The notes: a model not told the origin generated them from the letters alone. A stretch of 64,000 bases of DNA from JAGSOU01 sp049974865 (GCA_049974865.1 JBNGCX010000011.1:1-64000), one strand, 5' to 3'. Shown: positions 42,268 through 50,928, numbered from the stretch's first letter. Translations and numbers: made by a program.

Positions 42268-42639
42268 ATGGCGACGGTCAGCAAGGAAACGGCTCAACAT
42301 TATTCCTGGGGCGATGCGTGCGACGGGTGGGTGCTGTCCCCGTCTTCGGACATGATGGTCATCCAGGAACGCATGCCGCCGCGGACGGCCGAGACGCGCC
42401 ATATGCACGGCAAGGCGCGGCAGTTCTTCTTCGTCCTGTCCGGAGAATTGCAGATGGAGCTGGAAGGCGAGGTGCACCGCGTCCCGGCGATGAGCGGCAT
42501 CGAGGTCCGCCCCGGTGCGCGGCACCAGGCGCGCAACGGCACCGATGACGAGGTGCATTTCCTCGTCGTCTCCAGCCCGACGACGCGTGGCGACCGGACC
42601 GACCTGGGGGATCAGGCCACGCCACCGGACGCGCCCTGA
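42268..42639 (+). CDS. Cupin domain protein
   Basis: A 123-aa single-domain cupin. The metal-binding motif 1 appears as RHMHGKARQFFFVLSGELQMELEG, with His and Glu-type ligands, and motif 2 as PGARHQARNGTDDEVHFLVVSS. It is probably a small dioxygenase, isomerase or sugar-binding protein, with no substrate clue. It is divergent from trmFO. The 108 nt after it contain only GC-rich hairpins. Confidence 0.8.
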   Translation: MATVSKETAQHYSWGDACDGWVLSPSSDMMVIQERMPPRTAETRHMHGKARQFFFVLSGELQMELEGEVHRVPAMSGIEVRPGARHQARNGTDDEVHFLVVSSPTTRGDRTDLGDQATPPDAP

Positions 42640-42747
42640 CAGGGCTGCCCGGGGGCAAGGCGAAGACGCGCCGCCATGGCCGCGCGCGATCCGCGAGACG
42701 TCCGGCAAGGGGGCGGGCGGTGCAGGCCCCCCCCTCTGGCGTTGCGG

Positions 42748-43155
42748 TCAGGCCGTGGCGGCGCGCGCCTTGCCCGCGATCAGCGCATCGACCGAGACCG
42801 CGCCCGCGCCATGCGCGGCCAGCAGCAGGAAGCCGCCGGCGAGCCCGAGGTTCTTGTAGAGGCTGATCATCTGCATCTGGTCGCCGGGGACAAGGTGGAA
42901 GATCAGCCCCGCCAGCACGCTGAACCCGGCCAGCGCCAGCGCCACGAGACGGGTCTGGAAGCCCACCAGGATGGCGAGGCCGCCCAGCAGTTCCAGCGCG
43001 ATGGTCGGCCAGACAAGGAGGCCGGGCACCCCCTGCGAGGCCATGTAGCCGGCCGTGCCCTCGACGGCGCCCAGCTTGCTGTAGCCGGCGGTGATGAACA
43101 GGACGGAGAGGAGGATGCGGGCCAGCAGCCCGACATAGGATTTGATGTCAGTCAT
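42748..43155 (-). CDS. DoxX family membrane protein
   Basis: A 135-aa protein with four hydrophobic helices and the DoxX pattern: LLARILLSVLFITAGYSKLGAVEGTAGYMASQGVPG, ALELLGGLAILVGFQTRLVALAL, and LYKNLGLAGGFLLLAAHGAG. DoxX-like proteins are associated with thiosulfate:quinone oxidoreductase subunits and with stress responses. A second DoxX gene lies just upstream, so this is a tandem pair. The start is the ATG at 43155. Confidence 0.85.
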   Translation of the reverse strand: MTDIKSYVGLLARILLSVLFITAGYSKLGAVEGTAGYMASQGVPGLLVWPTIALELLGGLAILVGFQTRLVALALAGFSVLAGLIFHLVPGDQMQMISLYKNLGLAGGFLLLAAHGAGAVSVDALIAGKARAATA

Positions 43156-43287
43156 GTCGCGTTTCCCTTTTGCACGCTCAGTGGCAATGGAAGGGAAATT
43201 AACTGTGCGGTCATGAAAGAAAACGGAACATAGGCAACATATCATGCGCGGAAATGCACATAACCTGCCGTCGCCGTCGCGCCGGTT

Positions 43288-43686
43288 CTAGCGCGACAGC
43301 CGCGCGTCGAGCGAGATCGGGCCGGGACCGTAGAGAAAGACGAACAGGTACCCGCCGGTCAGCGCGATGTTCTTGAGCAGCAGTGTTACCACCACCGGGT
43401 CGCTGTAATCGCGGTAGAACCAGATGCCCGAGGTGATGCAGAAACCGGCGAAGGCCAGCCCGATCAGCCGGGTCTGGTAGCCCAGCAGCAGCCCGATCCC
43501 GCCGAAGAACTGGAAATAGAACACCGGGCCGGCCAGTGCGCCGGGCACACCGCCCTTCTCCAGGAATTCGGCAAACCCCTTGAGATCGCCGATATTCGAG
43601 GCCGCGGCCATCAGGAACAGGCTGGCCATCAGCACGCGCGCGATCAGCGCGATGGCGGGGGCGAGGGAATCGGCGAGTCTGGTCAT
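43288..43686 (-). CDS. DoxX family membrane protein (second copy)
   Basis: A 132-aa DoxX protein: ALIARVLMASLFLMAAASNIGDLKGFAEFLEKGGVPG, then FFGGIGLLLGYQTRLIGLAFAGF, LLLKNIALTGGYLFVFLYGPG. The arrangement parallels its downstream neighbour (132 nt away), which suggests an old duplication. Both lie between trmFO/cupin and gyrA on the minus strand. Confidence 0.85.
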   Translation of the reverse strand: MTRLADSLAPAIALIARVLMASLFLMAAASNIGDLKGFAEFLEKGGVPGALAGPVFYFQFFGGIGLLLGYQTRLIGLAFAGFCITSGIWFYRDYSDPVVVTLLLKNIALTGGYLFVFLYGPGPISLDARLSR

Positions 43687-43784
43687 TGGGGCCTCCGGTA
43701 TCGGGGAGGTTATCGCCCGCCCGGACAGACAACACCTTGATCCGGATCAGCTTCGCCCGCGGAGCGCACCCGCCCCGTTGCGCC

Positions 43785-43810
43785 GGGCGCCGCCACGTCC
43801 TGCGGCGCCC
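43785..43810 (-). terminator. GC hairpin downstream of gyrA
   Basis: A perfect 9-bp stem (GGGCGCCGC/GCGGCGCCC) with an 8-nt loop lies 8 nt past the gyrA stop. It has no U tract; function as a terminator is inferred from stem strength and position. Confidence 0.45.
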
Positions 43811-43817
43811 GCAGGGC

Positions 43818-46553
43818 TCAGTCCTCGGAGGTCTCGCCGGCCTCGTCCTCGCCATGTTCGGCGATCCAGGCGACCGAGACCACCTCTTCGCCCTTGGCGG
43901 TGTCGAAGACCTTGACCCCGCCGGCGCTGCGCGAGCGGAAGGAGATGCCGTCGACCGGGCAGCGGATGGACTGGCCGGTAGAGGTGACCAGCATGATCTG
44001 GTCGTCCATCTCGACCGGGAAGCAGGCCACCACCGGGCCGCCGCGCAGCCCCTTGTCGATGGCCTGCACGCCCTGGCCGCCGCGCCCGCGGACGGGATAG
44101 TCGTGGCTGGAGCTGAGCTTGCCCGTGCCGCGCGCGGTGATGGTCAGGATCAGGTCCTCGGCCGCCGACATCTCGGCATAGCGCTCGGTCGAGAGCTGGC
44201 CCGCGGGGGCCTCGGCCTCTTCCTCTTCGCCCGGCTCCTCGGTGGCGCCTGCCACCAGGCGGCGCTGTTTCAGATAGGCGGCGCGCTCCTCGGCGGTGGC
44301 CTCGAAATGGCGGATCACGGCCATCGAGACCACGCTGTCGCCCTCGGCCAGGCGGATGCCGCGCACGCCGGTCGATTTGCGTCCCTTGAAGACCCGCACA
44401 TCGGTGGTCGGGAAGCGGATCGCGCGGCCGTGGGCGGTGACCAGCATCACGTCATCCTCCTCGGTGCAGATGCGCGCGTTGACCAGCGACACGCCCTCGG
44501 GCAGGTCCATGGCGATCTTGCCGTTGCGCATCACGTTGGTGAAATCGCTCAGCGCGTTGCGGCGCACGTCCCCGGCGGTGGTCGCGAAGACGATCTGCAG
44601 GTCGGCCCATTCTTCCTCGGGGCGGTCGACGGGCATGATCGCGGCCACCGAGACCCCGGCCGGGATGGGCAGGATGTTGACGATGGCCTTGCCGCGCGCG
44701 GTGCGCCCGCCCAGCGGCAGGCGCCAGGTCTTCAGCTTGTAGACCATCCCCTCGGTGGTGAAGAACAGAAGCTGGGTGTGGGTGTTGGCCACGAAGAGGG
44801 TGGTGACCACGTCCTCTTCCTTGGTGGCCATGCTCGCCAGCCCCTTGCCGCCGCGGCGCTGCGCGCGGAAATCGGCCAGCGGCGTGCGCTTGATATAGCC
44901 GGACTGGGTGACCGTCACGACCATGTCCTCGCGCTCGATCAGGTCCTCGTCCTCCATGTCGCCGGACCAGTCGACGATCTCGGTGCGGCGGGGGACGGCG
45001 AACTGCTCTTTCACGCTGCGCAGCTCATCGGCGATGATGGTCATGATCCGCTCGCGCGAGCGCAGGATGTCCAGGTAGTCCTTGATCTTCTCGGCCAGAT
45101 CCTGCAGCTCGTCGGTGACCTCTTTCACGCCCATCGCGGTCAGGCGCTGCAGGCGCAACTCGAGGATGGCGCGGGCCTGGGTCTCGGACAGGTTGTAGGT
45201 GCCGTCCTCGTTCATCTTGTGGGTCGGGTCGTCGATCAGCTTGATGTAGTCGGCGATATCGGCGGCGGGCCAGCGCCGCGTCATCAGCTTTTCGCGCGCC
45301 TCGGCCGGGTCGCGCGACGCGCGGATGGTGGCGACCACCTCGTCCACGTTGGACACCGCCACGGCGAGGCCGCACAGGATATGGCTGCGCTCGCGCGCCT
45401 TGCGCAGGTCATAGGCGGTGCGCCGCGCCACCACCTCTTCGCGGAAACCGACGAAGGCGGTGAGGAAGCCGCGCAGCGTCAGTTGCTCGGGCCGGCCGCC
45501 GTTCAGCGCCAGCATGTTGCAGCCGAAAGAGACCTGCATCGGCGTGAAGCGGAACAGCTGGTTCAGCACCACCTCGGGCGTCGCGTCGCGCTTCAGCTCG
45601 ATCACCACGCGGACGCCGACGCGGTCGGATTCGTCCTGGACATGCGCGATGCCCTCGATCTTCTTGTCGCGGACCATCTCGGCGATCTTCTCGATCATCG
45701 AGGCCTTGTTCACCTGGTAAGGAATCTCATCCAGAACAATGGCGTAGCGGTCCTTGCGGATCTCCTCGACCCGGGTCTTGGCGCGGATCACCACGCTGCC
45801 GCGCCCCTCGAGATAGGCCTTCCGCGCGCCCGAGCGGCCAAGGATGATGCCGCCCGTCGGGAAATCCGGCGCCGGGATGTAGTCGATCAGCTGTTCCGAG
45901 CTCAGGTCGGGGTCCTCGATCAGTGCCAGGGTTGCGTCCACCACCTCGCCCAGGTTGTGCGGCGGGATGCGCGTGGCCATGCCCACGGCGATGCCCTCGG
46001 CCCCGTTGACCAGCATGTTGGGATAGCGCGCCGGCAGGACGGTCGGCTCCTTGTCCTTGCCGTCATAGTTGTCCTGGAAATCGACCGTTTCCTTCTCGAT
46101 ATCGGCCAGCAGCGCCTGGGCGGGCTTGTCCATGCGCACCTCGGTGTAGCGCATGGCCGCCGGGCTGTCGCCGTCCATCGAACCGAAGTTGCCCTGGCCG
46201 TCGAGCAGCGGCAGAGACATCGAGAAATCCTGCGCCATCCGCACCAGCGCATCGTAGATCGCGGCGTCGCCGTGCGGGTGGTATTTACCCATCACGTCGC
46301 CCACGGGGCGGGCGGATTTGCGGTAGGGCTTGTCGTGCGTGTTGCCGGTCTCGTGCATGGCGAAGAGGATGCGCCGGTGCACCGGCTTGAGCCCGTCGCG
46401 CAGATCCGGGATCGCGCGCGAGACGATCACGCTCATCGCGTAATCGAGATAGGAGGTCTTCATCTCCTCCTCGATCGAGATGGTCGGGCCGGAATAGACC
46501 GGTCCGCCTGCGTTTTCGTCTTCGTTTTCAGGGGTTTCCGGCGTGTCGCTCAT
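43818..46553 (-). CDS. gyrA: DNA gyrase subunit A
   Basis: A 911-aa type IIA topoisomerase subunit that introduces negative supercoils with GyrB. The N-terminal winged-helix region contains the catalytic Tyr136 (AAMRYTEVR) and KYHPHGDAAIYDALVRMAQDF. The C-terminal beta-pinwheel has repeated blades (e.g. GFIKRTPL-like SGYIKRTPLADFRAQRRGGKG) including the GyrA-box-like segment. The quinolone-region residue equivalent to E. coli Ser83 is Ala97, while the Asp87 equivalent (Asp101) is kept. The C-terminus has an acidic insertion (EEPGEEEEAEAPA). Confidence 0.96.
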   Translation of the reverse strand: MSDTPETPENEDENAGGPVYSGPTISIEEEMKTSYLDYAMSVIVSRAIPDLRDGLKPVHRRILFAMHETGNTHDKPYRKSARPVGDVMGKYHPHGDAAIYDALVRMAQDFSMSLPLLDGQGNFGSMDGDSPAAMRYTEVRMDKPAQALLADIEKETVDFQDNYDGKDKEPTVLPARYPNMLVNGAEGIAVGMATRIPPHNLGEVVDATLALIEDPDLSSEQLIDYIPAPDFPTGGIILGRSGARKAYLEGRGSVVIRAKTRVEEIRKDRYAIVLDEIPYQVNKASMIEKIAEMVRDKKIEGIAHVQDESDRVGVRVVIELKRDATPEVVLNQLFRFTPMQVSFGCNMLALNGGRPEQLTLRGFLTAFVGFREEVVARRTAYDLRKARERSHILCGLAVAVSNVDEVVATIRASRDPAEAREKLMTRRWPAADIADYIKLIDDPTHKMNEDGTYNLSETQARAILELRLQRLTAMGVKEVTDELQDLAEKIKDYLDILRSRERIMTIIADELRSVKEQFAVPRRTEIVDWSGDMEDEDLIEREDMVVTVTQSGYIKRTPLADFRAQRRGGKGLASMATKEEDVVTTLFVANTHTQLLFFTTEGMVYKLKTWRLPLGGRTARGKAIVNILPIPAGVSVAAIMPVDRPEEEWADLQIVFATTAGDVRRNALSDFTNVMRNGKIAMDLPEGVSLVNARICTEEDDVMLVTAHGRAIRFPTTDVRVFKGRKSTGVRGIRLAEGDSVVSMAVIRHFEATAEERAAYLKQRRLVAGATEEPGEEEEAEAPAGQLSTERYAEMSAAEDLILTITARGTGKLSSSHDYPVRGRGGQGVQAIDKGLRGGPVVACFPVEMDDQIMLVTSTGQSIRCPVDGISFRSRSAGGVKVFDTAKGEEVVSVAWIAEHGEDEAGETSED

Positions 46554-46601
46554 GTTCTTGTCCGCCCGTTTGTCCGCGCTCTATATCTTGTGGCGCTCAC
46601 T

Positions 46602-46619
46602 ATATCCGATCCCGGATAT
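46602..46619. promoter_or_regulatory. Palindrome in the gyrA upstream region
   Basis: ATATCCG-ATCC-CGGATAT is a perfect 7-bp inverted repeat 49 nt upstream of the gyrA start, in an otherwise AT-rich 193-nt region shared with the divergent usg gene. It could be an operator or a start-proximal hairpin; no known factor is assigned. Confidence 0.3.
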
Positions 46620-46746
46620 GGGCTGCAATGGTCCGCGCGGCCTTTCCTGAGCAGCCACGCGGGATGAGTGCTAACATGCTGTTTTCATTGCAATGTAATT
46701 CGTTTCAGGCATCATTTTTCCATAAAACAAGAAAAGGAGGTGAAGC

Positions 46747-47016
46747 ATGAGCATGAGCGAAACCGAAATGATGCTGAAAGGCTACGGGCTGACCACGGCC
46801 GAGTTCTTCTACCACATGCCCGATTACGCGCATGTGCTGAACAGTTTCATCTGGCAGGATTACGACCTCGCGCCGGACCACCCGCGCCTGTTCCAGTTCA
46901 TCGAGTTCTGGCAGGAGGAGATCGAGGGCCCCCTGCATTCTGTCCGGTTCACCCACCGCAAGATGATCGCACCCGGCGAGTGGCGCAACGTGGTGGGTGA
47001 GTTCACGCTGCACTAG
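46747..47016 (+). CDS. usg: Usg family protein
   Basis: An 89-aa protein with the Usg signature: LKGYGLTTAEFFYHMPDYAHVLNSFIWQDYDLAPDHPRLFQFIEFWQEEIEGPLHSVRFTH. In alphaproteobacteria it is often found with tryptophan synthesis genes; its function is unknown. Here it is alone, divergent from gyrA and convergent with an ornithine cyclodeaminase gene, overlapping it by 14 nt. The Shine-Dalgarno AAGGAGGTGA is almost perfectly complementary to 16S rRNA. Confidence 0.88.
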   Translation: MSMSETEMMLKGYGLTTAEFFYHMPDYAHVLNSFIWQDYDLAPDHPRLFQFIEFWQEEIEGPLHSVRFTHRKMIAPGEWRNVVGEFTLH

Positions 47017-48064
47017 GCGCGGCGCCGGCGGCCCGCGTCAGCATGCCGAACAGGTCGCGCGGATCGTCCGGGTCGGCCACCAGGTCGAGTTGCTGGTGAA
47101 GGCCGGTTTCCGTCGCCTTTTCATGGACATAGCGCAGGGCCGAAAAATCCTCGACGGCGAAACCCACGCTGTCGAACAGGGTGATCTGCCGGTCGCCGAG
47201 GCGGCCCGGCGCGGTGCCCGCGATCACCTGCCACAGCTCGGTCACGGGGTGGTCTTCGGGCAGTTGCTGGATCTCGCCCTCGATCCGGGTCTGGGGCGGG
47301 TATTCCACGAATATGTCGGAGCGGTGCAGGATCGCCGGCGCCAGCTCGGTCTTGCCGGGGCAGTCGCCGCCGATGGCGTTGATGTGCACGCCGCTGCCGA
47401 CCATGTTGTCGGTCAGGATGGTGGCGTATTGCTTGTCCGCGGTGCAGGTGGTGATGATCTGCGCGCCCTCGACCGCCTCCTCGGCGCTGGCGCAGGGCGT
47501 GACCCGCAGCCCGGTGCCGGCCAGGTTGCGCGCCGCCTTGTCGGTCGCCGCCGGGTCGATGTCATAGAGGCGCACGGCCTCGATGCCGCAGACCGCCTGG
47601 AAGGCCAGCGCCTGGAATTCCGCCTGCGCCCCGTTCCCGATCATCGCCATGCTCCGCGCCCCCCGCGGGGCGAGGTGCCGGGCCACCATGGCCGAGGTCG
47701 CCGCCGTGCGCAGGGCGGTGAGCACCGTCATCTCGGTCAGCAGCATCGGGTAGCCGTTGTCCACATCCGCCAAAAGGCCAAAGGCGGCAACGGTCTGGCG
47801 GCCGGTCTTCATGTTCTTGGGGTGGCCGTTCACGTATTTGAACGCGTAGGACCGCCCGTCAGATGTCGGCATGAGCTCGATCACGCCCTCGGGCGAATGG
47901 GCCGCCACGCGCGGCGTCTTGTCGAAATGCTCCCAGCGGCGGAAATCCTCTTCGATCCGGTCGGCGAGTTCGCGGAGGAACGTGGTCAGCCCGACATGAT
48001 GCACCAGTTTCATCATGTTCTCGACCGAGACGAAGGGCACATAGGCGAGATCGGAGGGCGTCAT
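47003..48064 (-). CDS. Ornithine cyclodeaminase
   Basis: A 353-aa NAD-dependent enzyme of the OCD/mu-crystallin family, converting ornithine to proline and ammonia. The Rossmann segment is MAMIGNGAQAEFQALAFQ. Other marks are EMTVLTALRTAATSAMVARHLAPRG, TCTADKQYATILTDNMVGSGVHINAIGGDCPGKTEL and DRQITLFDSVGFAVEDFSALRYVHE. It follows the arginase gene by 11 nt on the same strand, so arginine to ornithine to proline conversion is encoded as a two-gene pathway. Confidence 0.93.
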   Translation of the reverse strand: MTPSDLAYVPFVSVENMMKLVHHVGLTTFLRELADRIEEDFRRWEHFDKTPRVAAHSPEGVIELMPTSDGRSYAFKYVNGHPKNMKTGRQTVAAFGLLADVDNGYPMLLTEMTVLTALRTAATSAMVARHLAPRGARSMAMIGNGAQAEFQALAFQAVCGIEAVRLYDIDPAATDKAARNLAGTGLRVTPCASAEEAVEGAQIITTCTADKQYATILTDNMVGSGVHINAIGGDCPGKTELAPAILHRSDIFVEYPPQTRIEGEIQQLPEDHPVTELWQVIAGTAPGRLGDRQITLFDSVGFAVEDFSALRYVHEKATETGLHQQLDLVADPDDPRDLFGMLTRAAGAAPSAA

Positions 48065-48075
48065 GGCGTCACCTT

Positions 48076-49005
48076 TCAGTTGTAGCTGCGGGTGGGGCGG
48101 TCGAAGACCTGGCGGCCCAACAGCGAGGCGGTGAGGTCCACCATCAGCTTTGCCGTGCGGCCGCGTTCGTCGAGAAAGGGGTTCAGTTCCACGAGGTCGA
48201 GCGAGGTGACGAGCCCGCTGTCGTGCAGCATCTCCATCACCAGGTGCGCCTCGCGGAAGGTGGCGCCGCCGGGCACGGTGGTGCCCACCGCCGGGGCGAT
48301 CGCGGGATCGAGGAAATCGACGTCGAGCGAGACATGCAGCAGCCCGCCCTCGACCGCGACCCGGTCCAGAAAGGCGCTGAGCGGCGCGGCGATGCCGCTC
48401 TCGTCGATGGAGCGCATGTCGTGCAGGGCGATCGCGGTCCCGCGCAGCGCCGCGCGCTCCGCCGCATCGACGGACCGGATGCCCAGCAGGCAGACATTCT
48501 CTTCCGGCACCGGCGCGGGCAGCGGCGGAAAGGCATCGAAACCGGGCTGGCCGGTGGCATAGGCCACCGGCGTGCCATGCAGGTGGCCCGAGTCCGAGCT
48601 GTCCGGCGTGTGGAAATCGGAATGCGCGTCCAGCCACAGCACGAATTGCGGCCGGCCCGCGGCCCGCGCATGGGCCGCCACGCCCGCCACCGTGCCCAGC
48701 GACAGCGCGTGGTCGCCGCCCAGGAAGACCGGCAGGCCCTGCGCCATGGCCTGCTGCGCGGCGACGCTCAGCGCTTCGGTCCAGGCCACGGTTTCGCCCA
48801 GCCCGTGAAGCGCCGGGTTCTCGGCCCGCAGGGCGCGCTGCGGCGCGGGGGCGAGGTTGCCCAGGTCGCGGACCTCGTGGCCCAGCCCGGCCAGCGCCGC
48901 GGCCAGCCCGGCGGTGCGGTAGGCGTCGGGCCCCATCAGGCATCCGGCGCGGCGCTTGCCGCAATCGACCGGCGCGCCGATCAGTAGGCAGGTCTTGCGG
49001 GTCAT
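48076..49005 (-). CDS. Arginase
   Basis: A 309-aa manganese hydrolase splitting arginine to ornithine and urea. The binuclear metal ligands are present: His99 (GGDHALS), Asp126, His128 and Asp130 (LDAHSDFHT), and Asp228, Asp230 (SLDVDFLDP). The substrate loop VELNPFLDERGRTAKL is typical of arginase and not agmatinase. It is upstream of and co-directional with ornithine cyclodeaminase and divergent from an Lrp-type regulator, the arrangement of a self-contained arginine catabolic unit. Confidence 0.93.
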   Translation of the reverse strand: MTRKTCLLIGAPVDCGKRRAGCLMGPDAYRTAGLAAALAGLGHEVRDLGNLAPAPQRALRAENPALHGLGETVAWTEALSVAAQQAMAQGLPVFLGGDHALSLGTVAGVAAHARAAGRPQFVLWLDAHSDFHTPDSSDSGHLHGTPVAYATGQPGFDAFPPLPAPVPEENVCLLGIRSVDAAERAALRGTAIALHDMRSIDESGIAAPLSAFLDRVAVEGGLLHVSLDVDFLDPAIAPAVGTTVPGGATFREAHLVMEMLHDSGLVTSLDLVELNPFLDERGRTAKLMVDLTASLLGRQVFDRPTRSYN

Positions 49006-49047
49006 CGTCGGTATCCGGTTCGGGTTGCGTTAACCGGGTTTCATCAC

Positions 49048-49078
49048 CGAAATGCGTTGGATTGAAGCCGCCATTTCG
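49048..49078. promoter_or_regulatory. Inverted repeat in the arginase/Lrp intergenic region, possible operator
   Basis: CGAAATG (49048-49054) and CATTTCG (49072-49078) form a perfect 7-bp inverted repeat with a 17-nt spacer, in the 99-nt divergent region. A further CGAAATG copy occurs inside the lrp start region near 49122. Position suggests a binding site for the neighbouring Lrp/AsnC regulator. Confidence 0.45.
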
Positions 49079-49104
49079 CGCATCTTGCACGGGTTGTCGC
49101 CGAT

Positions 49105-49560
49105 ATGTCAGGAAAGACCGCCGAAATGGACGATACCGACCGCCGACTGCTCGCCGCGCTGCGCCGCGATTCCCGCGCAGCGCTTTCCGATCTCGCGGCC
49201 GAGCTGGGCATCTCGCGCGCGACGGTGCGCACCCGGATCGAGCGCCTGCGCGCGCGCGGCGACATCCTGGGCTTCACCGTGCTGACGCCCGCCGACGTCG
49301 CGCAAAGCCCGGTGCGCGGGATGATGCTGCTGGGGATCGAGGGGCAGGGCACCGAGCGGATCGTCCACCAGCTCACCGGCCTGCGCGCGGTCCAGGCCGT
49401 GCATTCGACCAACGGCAAATGGGACCTGATCGTGGAGCTGGGCACGGACACCCTGGAAGAGCTGGATCGCGTGCTGGTGGAAATTCGCAAGCTCGACGGC
49501 GTCACCACCAGCGAGACCAACCTCCTGCTCTCCACCCGCAAGGGGGTGCGGCGGCGCTAG
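49105..49560 (+). CDS. Lrp/AsnC family transcriptional regulator
   Basis: A 151-aa regulator. The N-terminal helix-turn-helix is LAALRRDSRAALSDLAAELGISRATVRTRIERLRARGDILGF, and the C-terminal RAM domain begins MMLLGIEGQGTERIVHQL with VHSTNGKWDLIVELGTD. It is divergent from arginase-ocd and likely their arginine- or ornithine-responsive activator, by analogy to PutR/ArgR-type neighbours. Its stop overlaps the dsbB stop within a CTAG. Confidence 0.9.
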   Translation: MSGKTAEMDDTDRRLLAALRRDSRAALSDLAAELGISRATVRTRIERLRARGDILGFTVLTPADVAQSPVRGMMLLGIEGQGTERIVHQLTGLRAVQAVHSTNGKWDLIVELGTDTLEELDRVLVEIRKLDGVTTSETNLLLSTRKGVRRR

Positions 49561-50021
49561 CGGGCGCGGGCCGCCATCAGCCACAGCCCGGCGAAGAGCA
49601 GCGAGGCCAGGGCGTTGTAGCTGGCCATGGACAGGCCGAACATCTCCCAGGGGACGACGTCGCACATCACGATGTCGGTCGGGGCGTCGAAATTCAGCAG
49701 ATCGCCGCCCGACAGCCCGCTCAGCGCGCCGCCGTCGCCGGTGCAGGAGCTGGGCCCGGCCCACCATTTCCGCTCCACCCCGGTGTGATAGGCGCCGATC
49801 GCGGCGGTGCTGAGCGCGGCAACACTGCCGAGCGCGGGCAGGGCGGGGCCGCGCGTCGCCAGCGCCAGCGCCCCGATCAGGATCGCCGCGCCATGCGGCC
49901 AGCGCTGCCACAGGCACAGCTTGCAGGGCGCCAGCGCCCCGAGATACTGGAACCCGAGGGCCCCCAGCAGAAGCGCCAGCGAGCCGCCGGCGGCCAGAAG
50001 GATCAGGGTGCGGCGGGTCAT
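49557..50021 (-). CDS. dsbB: Disulfide bond formation protein B
   Basis: A 154-aa, four-helix inner-membrane protein that reoxidises DsbA and passes electrons to ubiquinone. The CxxC pair is in LAPCKLCLWQRWPH, and the second periplasmic pair is represented by SSCTGDG and IVMCDVVPWEMFGLSMASYN. The first Cys pair plus these two cysteines is the DsbB pattern. Start ATG is at 50021, overlapping the DedA-like gene stop by 4 nt. Confidence 0.88.
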   Translation of the reverse strand: MTRRTLILLAAGGSLALLLGALGFQYLGALAPCKLCLWQRWPHGAAILIGALALATRGPALPALGSVAALSTAAIGAYHTGVERKWWAGPSSCTGDGGALSGLSGGDLLNFDAPTDIVMCDVVPWEMFGLSMASYNALASLLFAGLWLMAARAR

Positions 50022-50596
50022 AGGTATCTCACCAGGTAGAAGCCTCCGATCAGGGCTATCACGAAGATCACGAAGATCAAGTTCAGCCATTTCTCGATGA
50101 AAACGCGGATGGGCGCGCCGAATTTCCACAGCAGCGCCGCCAGGATGAAGAACCGCGCCCCGCGCGCCACCACGCTGGCCAGCATGAACACGCCCAGGTT
50201 CAGCCCGGTGGTGCCCGACAGGATGGTGATCACCTTGTAGGGGAAGGGCGTCATCCCCGCGATCAGCACCGCCCAGGCGCCGTAGTCGTTGTAGCGGGCG
50301 CGGAACTCGTCGAAATAGGCGTCCTTGCCATAGAACTCCAGCACCGGGCGGCCGACGCTTTCGAACAGGCCCCAGCCGATGTAATAGCCCAGCAGCCCGC
50401 CGATCACCGAGGCCACCAGCGCCACGCCCGCGATCACCCAGGCCCGGCGGGGCTGGGCGATGATCATGGGGATCATCAGCACGTCGGGCGGGATCGGAAA
50501 GACCGAGCTTTCCACGAAAGACACCACCGCCAGCGCCCAGAGCGCATAGCGGCTTTCGGCCAGCGAAATCGTCCAGTCATAGAGCCCGCGGATCAT
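50018..50596 (-). CDS. DedA/YqaA-type (SNARE-associated-like) membrane protein
   Basis: A 192-aa integral membrane protein of the VTT/DedA-related family: ALWALAVVSFVESSVFPIPPDVLMIPMIIAQP, GGLLGYYIGWGLFESVG, then AGMTPFPYKVITILSGTTGLNL. Family members influence membrane homeostasis and may flip lipids. The ATG at 50596 (AGGAG 6 nt upstream) is used; a 10-residue extension to 50626 is improbable. It is translationally coupled to dsbB. Confidence 0.85.
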   Translation of the reverse strand: MIRGLYDWTISLAESRYALWALAVVSFVESSVFPIPPDVLMIPMIIAQPRRAWVIAGVALVASVIGGLLGYYIGWGLFESVGRPVLEFYGKDAYFDEFRARYNDYGAWAVLIAGMTPFPYKVITILSGTTGLNLGVFMLASVVARGARFFILAALLWKFGAPIRVFIEKWLNLIFVIFVIALIGGFYLVRYL

Positions 50597-50706
50597 CCCG
50601 CTCTCCTGCAAGGTTGCGCGGCCCATGCAGCATGTCCGGCCCCCGGGGTCAAGCCGCGCGAGCGGCGTTGACCGCCGCCACGGGCCACGCTACACCGCCC
50701 GGGCTG

Positions 50707-50792
50707 GCCCGAGTGGCGGAATGGTAGACGCAGGGGATTCAAAATCCCCCGGTAGCAATACCGTGTGGGTTCGAGTCCCACCTCGGGCACCA
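50707..50792 (+). tRNA. tRNA-Leu (anticodon CAA)
   Basis: An 86-nt class II tRNA. The acceptor stem GCCCGAG pairs with CTCGGGC, the D arm is AGTGGCGGAATGGTAGACGC-like, the anticodon loop ATTCAAAAT carries CAA, a long variable arm follows, the T arm includes GGTTCGAGTCC, and CCA is encoded. It sits at the left border of the anaerobic region, next to a mobile-element remnant. Confidence 0.96.
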
Positions 50793-50928
50793 CTTTAAAA
50801 ACAATGGCTTACGCGATTTCCAGTTCGCCACGGACCTGCGCAATCGGCGGCCACTCCCACGCGCCGCTCCCACAGTCTCGGTCTGTTCATGTTCTGGTCC
50901 GGCGATTCTGTGACTTTGGAATATGTTG
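50793..50928. other. Non-coding stretch between tRNA-Leu and the J-domain remnant
   Basis: This 136-nt stretch has no coding frame of its own. I looked for a second copy of the tRNA 3' end (TTCGAGTCCCACCTCGGG) marking an attachment site and saw none within it or within the next kilobase. Confidence 0.5.

Noticed and set aside
43686..46667. A 993-aa open frame opposite gyrA
   Set aside because: Mirror of gyrA codons; no start with Shine-Dalgarno and no known domain.
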